Source: Cyclina sinensis | Lineage: Eukaryota > Mollusca > Bivalvia > Venerida > Veneridae | DNA length: 64,000 bases | Direction: 5' to 3' | Assembly (NCBI GenBank): GCA_012932295.1 | Contig: JAAONU010000019.1 | Location: 33,085,913-33,149,912, forward strand | Part shown: piece by piece, positions 1 through 12,355 of the stretch | How the letters are laid out: every line of letters starts with the position of its first letter | Position numbering within the stretch: the first letter of the stretch is position 1 | Position numbers and translations under genes: made by a program | The notes under the pieces: model-generated | Told to the model about the DNA's origin: nothing | The model's database searches: none | The model's input: the letters and a program-made list of their open reading frames with translations, nothing else

Positions 1-362
1 GGTCACAGAGCCTAAATATCGAAAAAACTTTGTAAACACTTAGAGGCTACATTTTTAGTCCAAATGTCCTGGAAATTTGTCAGAAAGGTTGTTTTAATGA
101 TTTCAAGCTGAGGTTTGGATATGGATCATCTGGGGTCAAAAACTAGGTCACAGAGCCCAAATATGGAAAAACCTTGTTAACACTCTAAAGGCTACACTCT
201 CTGTCCAAATAACCTTGAAATTTGTCAGAAAGATTGTTTCAATAATTTCTAGGTCAAGTTCGAATATGGGTCATCTGGGGTCAATTAACCAGGTCCATAG
301 CAACTTTGTTAAAAGCAGTCATATTCAGGTGAGCGATATAGGGCCATCATGGCCCTCTTGTT
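1..362 (-). mobile_element. GGGCC-type tandem-repeat element, head end, cut by window start
   Basis: The reverse complement begins at 362 with AACAAGAGGGCCATGATGGC, the head of the main element family, followed by GCTCACCTGAATATGACTGC. Inward are about two units of the 145-bp array (GTGACCTAGTTTTTGACCCC register, here reversed). The tail would lie left of position 1. This is one of the few copies in the same orientation as SPPL3. Confidence 0.85.
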
Positions 363-1454
363 TACATAGTTACTTTCAAATACAAAAAACTCAAAACTGG
401 TGCCTCAGTAATAGACAAATCAATATCAGCTGTGGATCACCCAATATTTTTCAATATGAAATAATTTATAACTAAGGTAATAGTTTTAAATGACAAAAAT
501 AAGATTTTCCATTCTGTTGCCAAGGCACAGTCTGTAAGCAAGTCATCATATCAGTCGTATGTGTATAAAACAACCTTTAGACAGAATCATTTTTGTGATT
601 TGAAGTAATACAGAAAAAAAAGCAAAACTGAACAAATATGAAAATCCTAAAAATAATGTGCTGTATAATCAATGCATAACGATATATAATAAAACAAACA
701 TTCACATAAACAGAAAAATATCATTCATTAAATAAGAATAGCACAAACAACGATAAGAGAAGCAAATTCAGTTAACAGTTATCCAATTGAAGAGGGAATG
801 GCTTATGTCTATCATATTCAACAATCTCTTGTACACAATAAGAACCACCATTTTTATCTAGCCCGCTTGCTGATAGCTCGACATCGTCGTCAGATTTGGC
901 ACCGCAGTTCGGTGTATGTACATGCGTGCGTTAATTGCGTGCGTGCATGCGTCCGTCCAGATTGCCTTGTCCGGGCCTGCCTTGTCATTCTGTCTAGCTT
1001 GGGGAAGAACTCCATAACTAAAAAACGTAATGATTGCCTTGTTCGGGCCATGACTCTGTGCATGGACGGATATTGAAATACCTTGGCAAATTTGTTCACC
1101 TTGATGAGACGGTTTGTTGCGTGCAATACCCAGGTTCCCAGCTGAAAGGTCAAGGTCACAGTGCCAGATCAAATGTCCAAATTTTTTATGATAGACCTTG
1201 CGCGGGCCATAACTTCCTCCTGCATTTAAGGATTTTAAAATAGCTTGGCACATTTGTTATGCTCCCCAACAGGGATGCATTTAGTCGCCGCCTTGTTCGT
1301 CCGTCCGTCCATCGATCTGTCCTTCAGTCCATCCCTGACTTTTGTCCGGACAATTTCTCAACAACCACTGGCTTGAATTTAATAAAACGTAATAGGAAGC
1401 TTCACTGCCAAAAGGAGCTGTGCATATTAGCAGTCTGTTCTGGTCCATTGATTT
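363..1454. other. No gene seen; AT-rich sequence, then an old repeat fragment
   Basis: 363-790 is AT-rich without a recognisable repeat or exon. About 1021-1310 carries a degraded mollusc-type repeat (CCTTGGCAAATTTGTTCACC, AAGGTCAAGGTCAC) ending in a CCGT-rich microsatellite near 1296-1312. Short ORFs here look like chance. Confidence 0.5.
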
Positions 1455-2158
1455 TTAGCTCACCTGTGCTCAGGGTGAGCTTTTCTGATCAGTCTTTGTC
1501 CGTCGTCCGTCCGTCGTCAACTTTTCATTAAAATGACATCTCCTCTGAAACCAAAGGGCCAAATTAAATGAAACTTGCCTGGGATGTTCCTTGCATGAAG
1601 CTCTACCAAGATTATTCAAATGGTTTTGGTCCATTGCATTTCTGGGTCACTGGAGTTAAAATTAGATTTTAAAAGTTGGATCTTTAAAAATTTTCTTCTC
1701 CGAAACCCCAAGACCTGGAGCCTAGATATTTGGTATGAAGCATCATCTAGTAGACCTCTACCAAGTTGTTCAAATTATGACCCTTGGGTCAAAACTGACC
1801 CCACCCCAGGGGTCAGTTGATTTTACATAGATTTATATAGGGTAAACTTAAAAATCTTCTTGTCAGAAACCACAAGGCCTAGAGTTTTGATATTTGGTGT
1901 GCAGCATTGTCCAGTGGACCTTTACAAATTTTGTTCAAATCATGGCTCCTGGGTCAAAAATGGCCCCGCTCAAGGGGTCACATGTTTTACATAGAGTTAT
2001 ATAGGAAAAGCTTTAAAAAATCTTCTTGTCAGAAACTGCAAGGCCTAGAGTATAGATATTTGGTGTGCAGCATTGTCCAGTTGACCTTTACCAAGTTTGT
2101 TCAAATCATGGCTCCTGGGTCAAAAATGGCCCCGCCCCAGGGTCTCAAATTATTATAA
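1455..2158 (-). mobile_element. GGGCC-type element tail with 167-bp array, reversed
   Basis: TTAGCTCACCTGTGCTCAGG at 1455-1477 is the reverse of the family tail hairpin, followed by the GTCCGTCGTCCGTCCGTCG microsatellite and the reversed pre-tail block. About 1680-2158 holds three reversed units of the 167-bp monomer (GGTAGAGGTCCACTAGACAA on the other strand). No head is seen, so the copy is truncated or recombined into the next array. Confidence 0.8.
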
Positions 2159-3190
2159 TTTTTTAATAAGGATTTGATTCCTACTTGGACAAAATATCAC
2201 TTATGACAAATCCAACATTATGATTCTTTCATATATCATCTTGACCCTTAAATGACCTCGACCTTCAGGGTCAAATTATTGAATTTTGCTACAATTTGCC
2301 GTAACTTTGTTATTTTCTGTTGGAATTATTTCATACTTGGACAAAACAACACTTATGACAAAACCGACTTGTTGAATAAGGGAGTGTGACCATGACCTAA
2401 AAATGACATTGACTGTCAAGGTCAGATGATTGAATTTAGCTATAAATGGTCATAACTTTGTTATTTATGGTTGGATTTGATTCATACTTGGACAAAACAA
2501 TTTTTTGACAAAACTGACATGTTGAATAATTCAGGTATGACCTTGACCCTATTATGACCTTGGCAGTAAGGTCTAATTATTGTATTTTGCTTAAGTTGTC
2601 ATAACAGTTGTTTATTTACAGATTTGATTCATACTTTGATTAAAGCAACAAAACCGACATTTCGATTTATTAAGGTATGACCTTGACCTTGAGATGACCT
2701 CGACATTTAAGGACAAGTTATTGAATTTTGCTTAAATTGGCTATAACTTTGTTATTTATGCTTTGATTTGATTCATACTGGGACCAAACAACACTTATGA
2801 CAAACTGACACATTGAATCATTCAAGTGTGACCTTCACGGTCAAGTTATTTTATTTGGATTTGATTCATACTTGGACTAAAAGACACTTAATGACAAAAC
2901 CTACATGTTAAATTATTCAGGTATGACCTTGAACTAAAAATGACCTTACTATCAAGGTCAAATCATTTAATTTTGCTAAAATAGCCAATTTTTTGTTATT
3001 TATGGACGGATTTGATCTGTACTCGGACAAATCAGCACTGAGAATATGACAAACGTGTTGAATACTTCAGATATTACCTTGACCTTTGAATGACCTTGAC
3101 ATTGCTTAACTATGCTATATCTTTTTTATTAATGGATATAGTTTATTCATGCTTGGACAGAACTTTAGACAATACCTCCAAGGAAGGTTA
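2159..3190 (-). repeat. Tandem array, ~150-bp 'B' monomer, reversed
   Basis: About six to seven diverged units, each with a TTGATTCATACTTGGACAAA core, a GACAAAACCGACATGTTGAA segment and a TGACCTTGACC segment. It is the reverse orientation of the arrays at 50263 and 62214. The array runs into the assembly gap. Confidence 0.8.
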
Positions 3191-3290
3191 NNNNNNNNNN
3201 NNNNNNNNNNNNNNNNNNNNNNNNNNNNNNNNNNNNNNNNNNNNNNNNNNNNNNNNNNNNNNNNNNNNNNNNNNNNNNNNNNNNNNNNNN
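3191..3290. other. Assembly gap of exactly 100 N
   Basis: A run of exactly 100 undetermined bases inside repetitive sequence, the usual placeholder for a gap of unknown size. Open reading frames crossing it are meaningless. Confidence 0.99.
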
Positions 3291-4205
3291 CTTAAAAAGG
3301 GGCATAACTTTGTCAAAATGCAACACAGAGATATGAAACTTGACCTGCATATTTTACTTGTGATACCTCATATATCTTTTAAGTTTTAAGCAAATACCTG
3401 TGCTAGTTTCAGAAATATTCAAGTACATGTTAAAATTTAAGAACATTTTCTAAGTCAATTTTGACCTTCAAGTGTGACCTTGACTTTAAGCCGGCACAAA
3501 GGTAACATGGGTTCTGCACATAACTTTGTTGAGTTGAACATTTGAGTAAATTTTGAAGAAATTTCTTCCATTAGTATAGGATTTATAGAGCGGACACGAC
3601 ATATTGTCTAATATTTGATTGTATGTAAATTTGAAGACTTAAAAAGGGGCATAACTTTGTCAAAATGCAATACAGAGTTATGAAACTTGACCTGCATATT
3701 TTAATTGTGACATTTCATATATGTTTTAAGTTTCAAGCAAATACATTTTCTAGTTTCAGAAATATTCAAATACATGTTAAAATTTAAGAATATTTTCTAA
3801 GTCAATTTTTGACCTTCTAGTGTGACCTTGACATTAAGCCGGCAAAAGGGTAACATGGGTTCTGCACATCCCCTTGTTGAGGTGAACATTTGAGCCAAGA
3901 TTAAAGAAAATCTTTCAATTAGTGTAGGACTTACAGAGCGGACACGACATAATGTCTAATATTTGATTGTTTGATATTTGACCTTCAATTGTGACCTTGA
4001 CCTTGAGCTGACATATGGGCAACATGGGTTCTGCACATCCCCTTGTTGAGGTGAACATTTCAGCCAAGTTTGAAGAAAATCCTTCAATTGGTATAGGATT
4101 TATAGAGCGGACACGATAATGGAGACGGACGGACGGACGGACGGACCGACGCGACAAAGCGAATCCATTATAGCCCCCCCCCCACATTTTGTGGTGGGGG
4201 TATAA
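3291..4205 (+). mobile_element. Tandem-repeat element with GGGGGTATAA-type tail
   Basis: Two units about 342 bp apart (AAAAAGGGGCATAACTTTGT at about 3295 and 3640) plus a third partial one carry the block GAGCGGACACGACATA. It ends with a GACG microsatellite (about 4114-4145) and a tail hairpin at about 4170-4204 in which C-rich and GGTGGGGGTAT arms pair around ACATTTTGT. The head is lost, probably in or beyond the gap. Confidence 0.65.
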
Positions 4206-4604
4206 ATATCTAGGCTCCATGCCTTGCGGTTTCTGACAAGAAGATTTATAAAGTTTTCCCTATATAACTATATGTAAATCAAGTGACCCCCAGGGCAGGG
4301 CCAGTTCTGACCCCAGGGTCATAATTAGAATAATCTTGGTAGAGGTCCCTAGATGATGCCTCATACCAAATATCTAAGCTCCAGGCTTTGTGGTTTCAGG
4401 CAAGAAGATTTTTAAAGTTTTTCCTTTAAGTTGCCATAGCAACCAGTGTTTTGCATGGAATTAAATTCTTTGAACAAGTTTGGTAGAGCTTCATGCAAGG
4501 AACATCCCATGCAAGTTTCACTGAATTTATGATGCCTCACGACGCACACCGGACATTCGGGTATGACAAAAGCTCACCCTGGCACTTGGTGCCAGGTGAG
4601 CTAA
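4206..4604 (+). mobile_element. GGGCC-family element, 3' end with covarying tail hairpin
   Basis: Two 167-bp type units are followed by the conserved pre-tail block (TTGCCATAGCAACCAGTGTT, AGCTTCATGCAAGGAACATC) and a tail hairpin at 4571-4602 whose arms AGCTCACC-TGGCAC and GTGCCA-GGTGAGCT pair fully around TTG, except for one bulged C. The inner arm differs from other copies on both sides together. Confidence 0.85.
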
Positions 4605-4671
4605 AAATTGATGAGGGTCAGATGCAACAGTATTCAAATCTATAACAATAATGGTATCTGCTAAAATTACA
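4605..4671. other. Short unique spacer
   Basis: No feature recognised between a tail and the next head. Confidence 0.5.
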
Positions 4672-6574
4672 AACAAGACGGTCATGATGGCCCTAAATCG
4701 CTCACCTAAGTCTCATTGCTCATGTTTACAAGTATCGTTACTGGTTGTTATGAGTGTTCGTTGTTCGCAAGTTTGAATAAGTTTAAAGACTCTGGGTGTA
4801 ATGGTACTCAAATTTTTTAGCAGAAATAGTCCCAGTGAACTTCATCTTTGACCTACAGACCCCAAAAACAATAGGGTTCTTCTAATATAATTACCCTGTG
4901 AAGTTTGAAGGTTCTGGGTGTAATGGTACTCCAGTTACTGACCAGAAATAGTTTTCAATCTACAGGTCCCTGTGACCTTGACTTATGACCTACTGATTCC
5001 AAAAATGATAAGGTTCTTTTACTGAGTAAAGACAATCATCCTATGAAGTTTGAAGGCTCTGGGTAAAATGGTACTCCAGTTACTGAGCAGAAACAGTTTT
5101 CACTCTAGAGGTCCCTGTGAACTTAACATTTGACCTATGGACCCTAAAAACTATAGGGTTTTTCTAATACAATTATCCTATAAAGTTTGAAGGCTCTAAG
5201 TGTAATGGTAGTGCAGTTACTCTGCAGAAAAAACTTTTCACTATACAGGTCCCTGTGACCCTGACCTTTGACATACTAGCCCCAAAAACAATATTGTTCT
5301 TCTATTTAGAAAAAGCAATCATCCTATGAAGTTTGAAGGCTCTGGCTGAAATAGTACTTCTGTTATTTAGTGGAAACGGTTTTCACTCTAGAGGTCCCTC
5401 TGACCTTGACCTTTGATCTACTGACCCAAAAAGCCAAAGGCTTTTTTTCTACTCAGTAAGGGCAATAACCATGTGAAGTTTGAAGGCTTTGGGTCAGCTG
5501 GTACTCAAGTTATTGAAAGGAAACAAAGTGTGACAGACAGACACCCATGAACAGGGCAAAAACAATACGTCTCCATCAGAAGAGTGGGGTTGGGGGGGGG
5601 GGGGGGGGGGTGGAGACATAACAATGAATAATTGAAGGTCTAGCCCTTGGTGTTTAAGAGCAGCAGATTTTTTAAGTTTTCCCTATATAAGTCCTTGTGT
5701 AAAATCAAATTACTCCCACATCCCCAACCCCTGGTGGGACCTGTTTTGACCCCAGGGTCATGATTTGTATAAACTTAGTAGAGGTCAACTAGACAATGCA
5801 GCACACCAAATATCAAAACTCTATGCCTTGTGGTTTCTGACAAGAAGATTCTTTAAGTTTTTCCTCTATGTAAAACATGTGACCCCTGGGGCGGGGCCAA
5901 TAGTGACCCCAGGGACATTATTTGAACAAACTTGGTAGAGGTCCACTGCTCAATGCTGTACACCAAATATCTAACCTCTAGTCATTGTGGTTTCTGAAAA
6001 GAAGATTTTTAAAGCTTTTCCTATATAACTCTATGTAAAACATGTGACCCCTGGGGCAGAGCCTTTTTTGACCCGAGGCTATGATTTGAACAAACTTGGT
6101 AGAGGTCTACTAGACAATGCTACATACAAAATATCTAAGTTGTATGCGTTTTGGTTTCTGATGTCAAGATTTTTTAAACTTTTTCCCATATAACACTATG
6201 TAAACAAGTGCCCCCGAGGCAGGGCCTATTTTGACCCAGAGGCTATGATTTCATCAAACTTAGTAGAAGTCAACTAGACAATGCTACACACCAAATATCT
6301 AAACTCTAGTCCTTGCAGTTTCTGACAAGAAGATTTTTAAAAATTTTTCCTTTATAACTCTTTGTAAAACATGTGACCCCTGGGGCCGGACTATTTTTGA
6401 CCCAGAGGCCATGATTTGAACAAACTTGGTACAGGTCCACTGGACAATGCTGCACACCATCTAAATGCCTTGTGGTTTCTGACAAGAAGATTTTTAAGTT
6501 TTCCCTATATAAATCTATGTAAAATCAACTGACCCCTTGGGTGGGGTCAGTTTTGACCCTTGGGTCATAATTTG
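4672..6574 (+). mobile_element. Composite element: 146-bp array, internal GTCTCC/GGAGAC hairpin, then 167-bp array
   Basis: The head is AACAAGACGGTCATGATGGC. The 146-bp array (4790-5520; GAAGTTTGAAGGCTCTGGGT, GTCCCTGTGACCTTGACC) ends in a GACAGACAGACA stretch and a hairpin GTCTCC...GGAGACATAAC at about 5569-5619 whose loop has 19 G in a row (5592-5610). A 167-bp array follows (about 5640-6570). The same junction recurs at about 25316-25400 and 45919-45990, so the two arrays form one composite unit. The copy is interrupted at 6575 by another element. Confidence 0.75.
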
Positions 6575-8154
6575 AACAAGAGGGCCATGATGGCCCTATA
6601 TTGCTCACCTGAATATGACTGCTTTTAACAAAGTTGCTGTGGACCTGGTTAATTGACCCCAGAAGACCCATATTCGAACTTGACCTAGAAATTATTGAAA
6701 CAATCTTTCTGACAAATTTCTAGGTTACTTAGACTGAAAATGTAGCTTCTATAGTGCTAACAAGGTTTTTCGATATTTGGGCTCTGTTACCTAGTTTTTG
6801 ACCCCAGATGACCCATATCCAAATTTGAGCTACAAATCATCAAAAGAACCTTTCTGACAAATTTCCAGGACATTTGGACTGAAAATGTAGCCTCTAGAGT
6901 GTTTACAAAGTTTTTCAATATTTGGGCTCTGTGACCTAGTTTTTGACTCCAGATGACCCATATTCAAAGCTGAGCTAGAAATCATAGAAGCAACCTTTCT
7001 GACAAATCTTCAGGTTATTTGGACTGAAAATGTTTCCTCTAGAGTGTCAACAAGGTTATTCCATATTTGGGGTCTGTGACCTAGTTTTTGATTCCAGATG
7101 ACCCATATTCAAATCTGAGCTAGAAATCATTAAAACAACCTTTCTGACAAATTTCCAGAATATTTGGACTGAAAAGTAGCCTCTACAGTGTTAACAAGTT
7201 TTTTTTCTATATTTGGGCTCTGTGACCTAGTTTTTGACTCCAGATGACCCATATTCAAACTTGACCTTGAAATCATTGAATCAACCATTCAGACAGACCT
7301 AGTTTTTGAACCCATATTCGAATTTGAGCTAGAAATCATAGAAAGAACCTCTGACAAATTTCCAGATTATCTGGACTGAAAATGTTACCTCTCCTTCTAC
7401 AAGAAAATTTTCAAAGTTTTCACTATATAAGCCTATGAAAACCAATGACCCAGGGGTGGGGTCAAATTTGACCCCAGGGGTATAATTTGAACACTTGGTA
7501 GAGGTCCACTAGACAATGCTACATATGAAATCTTAAGGCTCAGGCCCATGTGGTTTCAGACAAAAAGATTTTCAAAGTTTTCCCTATACAAGCCTATGTA
7601 AAATCAATTGATCCCCAGGGCAAGACCAAATTTGACCCCAGGGGTATAATTTGAACAAACTTGGTAGAGGTCCACTAGACAATGCTACATACCAAATCTA
7701 AAGGCTCAGGGCCTTTTGGTTCAGACAAGAAGATTTTCAAAGTTTTCCCTATATAAGCCTATGTAATATCAATTGATCACCCCCGGGCGGGGCAAAATTT
7801 GACCCCAGGGGTATAATTTGAACAAACTTGGTAGAGGTCCACTAGACAATGCTACATACTAAATCTTAAGGCTTTGGGCCTTGTGGTTTCAGACAAGATT
7901 TTCAAAGTTTTTCCTTTCTGTTGCTATAGGAACCAGAGTTTTCGATCGAATTCAATTCTTTGAACACCTTTGAAAGAGCTACATGCAGGGAATATCCCAG
8001 ACATGTTTCGTCAAAGTTGGCTTAGCAGTTTAGGAAGAGAAGTTGTTTAAGTCAATTTGTTGACGACCCATGACGCGTGCACATGTCAACGGATGCTGGA
8101 CAATGAATGATCCCAATAGCTCACCTTTGAGCACTTTGTGCTCAGGTGAGCTAA
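6575..8154 (+). mobile_element. Complete GGGCC-type element: 145-bp plus 167-bp arrays, tail beside the SPPL3 exon
   Basis: The head is AACAAGAGGGCCATGATGGC followed by CTCACCTGAATATGACTGC. There are about five units of the 145-bp monomer to about 7390, three units of the 167-bp monomer to about 7900, then the pre-tail block and the hairpin at 8118-8152 (AGCTCACC...TGAGCAC/GTGCTCA...GGTGAGCT). Its end is 26 bases from the exon at 8181. Confidence 0.88.
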
Positions 8155-8180
8155 AAATATATATATTCTAACCTACTTAC

Positions 8181-8287
8181 CCAAAAAACATCATAAATAA
8201 GAAGACCAACAAGTAACAATGTAGACACCTTTAGACTGGGCAGTCGAACCAGGGCAATAAATGCCACACACAGTCCCATTCCCAAAG
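8181..8287 (-). CDS. SPPL3: SPPL3-like intramembrane protease, exon with the first catalytic aspartate (YD motif)
   Basis: Seen: on the minus strand the acceptor CTGTTTTACAG precedes a 107-nt exon ending at TGG|GTAAGTAGG. After the split alanine codon it reads [29 protein letters not shown], then IYDVFW. Known: YD is the first of the two catalytic aspartate motifs of the signal peptide peptidase family (the second is GxGD). VRLPSLKV followed by GLLIYDVFW is characteristic of SPPL3. The exon ends in phase 0, and the expected next residues (VFFSAYIF in vertebrates) were not found between here and position 1, so the next exon is outside the window or in the 100-N gap. Odd: the tail hairpin of a mobile element begins about 27 bases past the donor. 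The exon itself is intact. Confidence 0.94.
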
Positions 8288-8370
8288 CTGTAAAACAGAA
8301 TAAAAATGAGAATAATTTAGTCAAATACTTGTATATATTCTGTAAACATATTAATGATAATTGCAATAAA

Positions 8371-8594
8371 AACAAGGGCGATCAGTGATCATGTGTCACA
8401 TGATGATAGCCAGTTAAACAGTTTCTAGGCTACAATGCATATTTTTATTCAAGGGTCATAACTCAGCAAAAAATCATTAAACGGAAAAACCTGTTAGATA
8501 TGCGCAAGTACTTGAGGTACCGATCAATCCTGTAACATTTCATTTAAATTGCTTTAGTAGTATAAGAAAAGTAGTCTGGACAAACTTTAAAAAT
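8371..8594 (+). mobile_element. Short element with a variant head (AACAAGGGCGATC)
   Basis: A head-like AACAAGGGC at 8371 is followed by a perfect 17-nt palindrome ATCATGTG-T-CACATGAT at 8388-8404, the same layout as the other heads. The body (AAGGGTCATAACTCAGCAAA, GTAGTCTGGACAAAC) has no array. The tail is not recognised and the next element head begins at 8595. Confidence 0.45.
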
Positions 8595-8940
8595 AACAAG
8601 AGGGCCATGATGGCTCTAGATCGCTCACCTGAGTATTTTGGCTGTAGGTTTGCAGTTAAGCAGTATTTCATGTTTTAATTGAAAATATGTAAGTAATGTA
8701 AATATAAATATGTAAAATATCAGTCAATAAATAAAGGCTCTATGACAGAAAGTAGAAATATCTATCATAAGCTATGGTGACCTTGACCATGACCCAGTGA
8801 CCTAAAACCATATCCATGTGTAGAGGTCCATGCAAGGATCCTATATACCGAATATCAAAGATATTGGTCTTTAAATGAAGGCTCTATGAGGTACAATATA
8901 TAATCCTATTTTTAGCCTTGGTGACTTTTAACCTAATCTT

Positions 8941-10530
8941 ACTAGAGCTATCACTAAATGTGATTAATACCCCCAAAACACCGCTACAGAACAGAGGAAG
9001 TTATCAATTTAGTTACAGAATACTTCGTAAAAAAATTGAAAAAGAGTTATGGTTGTGGTTCTTGTACATTGCATTTCCTCTCATTGCACTTGACCATTGT
9101 ATGAAGTTGCACTGAATTCCAAAAAAATAATTTTCAAGTTATTCTCCAGACAAAGAAAACTAACAAAGGGCAATAACTGTGCAAACAGTGAAGACAGAGT
9201 TATAGCTCCTGTACATTGCACATCCACTCAATGTGCTTGACCATTGTATGAAGTTGCATTGAATTCCAACCACGAGTTTCCAAATTATATTCTGGAAAAG
9301 GAAATCCAAGGAAGGGCAATAACTCTGCAAATAGTGAAGATGGAGTTATAGCTCTTATACAATGCATTTTGTCTCATTGTGCTTGATCACTGTATGAAGT
9401 TGCACTGAATTCCAACCAATAGTTTTCAGGTAATGCTCCAAATAATGAAAACAAACTAACGGTGATAACTCTGCAAATAGAGAAGATGGCATTATGATTC
9501 TTGGACACTGCACTTCCTCTCATTGTGCTTGACCATTGTATGATGTTGCATTGAATTCCAACCAATTGTTTTCAAGTTATCCTCCATACAAAGGAAAACC
9601 AACAAAGGGCAATAACTCGGCAAATAGTGAACACAGAGTTATGATTTTTGGACACAGTGCTTCCTCTCATTACACTTGACCATTGTATGAAGTTGCACTG
9701 AATTCAAACCAGTAGTTTTCAAGTTATGCTCCGGACAAGGAAAACCAATAAAGGGCAATAACTCTAAAAAAATAGTGAAGATGGAGTTATGATTCTTGAA
9801 CACTGCACTTCCTCTCATTGTGCTTGACCATTGTATGATGTTGCACTGAATTCAAACCAGTAGTTTTCAAGTTATCCTCCATACAAAGGAAAACCAACCA
9901 AGGGCAATAACTCTGCAAATAGTGAACACAGAGTTATGATTTTTGGACACAGTGCTTCCTCTCATTGTGCTTGACCATTGTATGAAGTTGCACTGAATTC
10001 CAACCAGTAGTTTTTAAGTTATGCTCCGGACCAGGAAAACCAATAAAGGGCAATAACTCTGAAAATTGTGAAGATGGAGTTATGATTCTTAGACACTGCA
10101 CTTCCTCTCATTGTGACTGACCACAGTGTATAGTTGCAATGAATTCCAACCAATTGTTTTCAAGTTATCCTCCATACAAAAGAAAACCAACAAAGGGCAA
10201 CAACTCTGAAATTAGTGAAGACGGAGTTATGATTTTTGGACACTGCACTTCCTCTCATTGTGCTTGACCATTGTATGAAGTTGCACTGAATTCCAACCAG
10301 TAGTTTTTAAGTTATGCTCCGGACCAGGAAAACCAATGAAGGGCAATAACTCTATAAATAGTGCAGATGGAGATATGATTCTTGGACATTGCACTTCCTC
10401 TCATTGTGCTTGACCATTGTATAAAGTTGCATTGAATTCCAACCAGTAGTTTTCATGTTATGCTCCAGACAAGGTACACCCTGACCGATCGCCCGACCGA
10501 CCGACCAACCACTGTTTTGGGGGTATTATA
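8941..10530 (+). mobile_element. Nested element with ATCAC/GTGAT head hairpin and 146-bp array
   Basis: The head is ACTAGAG followed by ATCACTAAATGTGAT (8950-8964). There are about nine units of a 146-bp monomer (TTGCACTGAATTCCAACCAG, AGGGCAATAACTCTGCAAAT) to about 10475, a CCGACCGACCGACC microsatellite, then GGGGGTATTATAA. The surrounding element is continuous across it when compared with copies near 26620, 30900 and 54650, so both ends are supported. Confidence 0.85.
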
Positions 10531-11110
10531 ATTCGAAAATGCTTGATAAAGCTTGTTTCATAAAAAATCTTAGATCTCATGGCCTTGTGGTTTCAGACAA
10601 AAAGATATTTAAAGTTTCAATATATAAGCCTATGTAAAATCCATTGACCCCCCGGGTCAGGGCCAAATTTGACCCAAGGTGTATAATTTGAACAAACTTG
10701 GTAGAGGTCCACAAGACAATGCTACATACCAAATCTTAAGGCTCAGGTCCTTGTGGTTTCAGACAAGAAGATTTTCAAAGTTTTCCCTATGTAAAAATCC
10801 ATTGACCCCCGGGGCGGGGCCAAATTTGACCCCAGGGGCATAAATTGAACAAACTTGATAGAGGTCCACAAGACAATGCTACATACCAAATCTTAGATCT
10901 CGGGGCCTTTTGGTTTCAGACAAGAAGATTTTTAAAGTTTTACTATATAAGCATATATAAAATCCACTGATCCCTGGGAAGGGGCCAAATTTGACCCCAG
11001 GGGCATGATTTGAACAAACTTGTTAGAGGTCCACAGGGCAATGCTACATACCAAATCTTAAGGCTCAGGGCCTTGTGGTTTCAGATGACTTTTAAAGTTT
11101 CACTATGTCA

Positions 11111-12355
11111 AACTAGATGTTTTTTGTGAAAAACGTATGTCTCCCCCCTGCACCCGATTGAAGGAAGGCCAAGGAAAAAAATATTACCTTTCTGAAACAG
11201 ATGCCTCTGTCATTAATTATGGTATAAGTAAGAACATTATATATATACATATAATAATATCATTATATGTATAAAATTTGAAGTTTGAAGGCTCTGGGTG
11301 AAACAGAACTCCAGTTATTGAGCGGAAATGGTTTACACTCTTCAGGCCCCTGCGACCTTGACCTTTGACTTAATGACCCTAAAATCAAAAGGGTTCTTGT
11401 ACTCAGAAAGGGCAATCATCCTATGAAGTTTTAAGGCTCTGGGTGCAATAGAACTCCAGTAATTGAGCGAAAACGGTTTTCACTCTTCAGGCACCTGTGA
11501 CCTTGACCGTTCATGTACTGACCCCAAAATTAATAGGGTTCCTTCACTTAATACGGGCAACCATCCTATGAAATTTGAAGTTTCTGGGTGAAATAGAACT
11601 CTAGAAATTGAGCAGAAACGGTTTTCACTCATCGGGCCCCTGTGACCTTGACCTACTGACCCCAAAATCAATAGGATTCTTCTACTCAATAAGGGCAACC
11701 ATCCTATGAAGTTTGAAGACACTGAGTGGAATAGAACTTAGTAAGGGCGCGAAAACAGTTTACACTCTTTAGGCCCCTGTGACCTTGCCCTTTGACCTAC
11801 TGATCCAAAAATCAATAGGGTTCTTCTACTTAATAAGGGCAATCATCCTATAAAATTTGAAGGCTCTGGGTGAAATAGAACTCCAGTTTTCTAGCAGAAA
11901 CCATTTACACTCTTCGGGCCCCCTGTGACCTTGACCTTTGACTTAATGATCCCAAAATCAATAGGGTTTTTTTACTCAATAAGGGCAATCACCCTATGAA
12001 GATTAAAGGCTCTGGGTGAAATAGAACTCCAGTAATTGAGCGGAAACGGCTAACACTTTTCGGGCCCCTGTGGCCTTGACCTTTGACCTAATAACCCAAA
12101 CATCAATAGGGTTATTCTACACAATAAGGGCAATCATCTTATGAAGTTTGAAGGCTCTGGGTGAAATAGAACTCCAGTTATTGAGTGGAAACGTTTTACA
12201 CTCCTCGGGCCCCTGTGACCTTGACCTTTGACCTACTGACCCCAAAATCAATTGGGTTCTTCTAATCAATAAGGGCAATCACCCTATGAAGTTAGAAGTT
12301 TCTGGGTCAAACGGTACTCCAGTTATTGATCAGAAACGAAGTGCGACAGACGGAC
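11111..12355 (+). mobile_element. Nested element with AACTAGATG head and 146-bp array
   Basis: The head is AACTAGATGTTTTTTGTGAA with stem GTTTTT/AAAAAC (11119-11134), then GTATGTCTCC. About seven units of the 146-bp monomer follow (AGGGCAATCATCCTATGAAG, GGCCCCTGTGACCTTGACC). It ends in GACAGACGGAC fused to the surrounding 167-bp array (GGGGCAGGGCC) without a tail hairpin, so the tail was probably lost by deletion. Confidence 0.7.

Noticed and set aside
215..475. 86-residue plus-strand ORF
   Set aside because: It translates the reversed 145-bp array and the element head; the same peptide pieces recur in other arrays on either strand (for example near 28099-28338).
858..1253. 131-residue minus-strand ORF
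   Set aside because: Overlaps a degraded repeat with CCGT tracts; no known motif, and it conflicts with other frames of equal length.
3090..3389. ORFs spanning the gap
   Set aside because: They cross 100 undetermined bases, so the frame is artificial.
4672..6574. CRISPR-like array or centromeric satellite
   Set aside because: Units are diverged, 145-167 bp, lack constant spacers, and are bounded by transposon heads and tails.
8918..9115. 65-residue plus-strand ORF
   Set aside because: Crosses the junction between one element and the head of another; no conserved motif.
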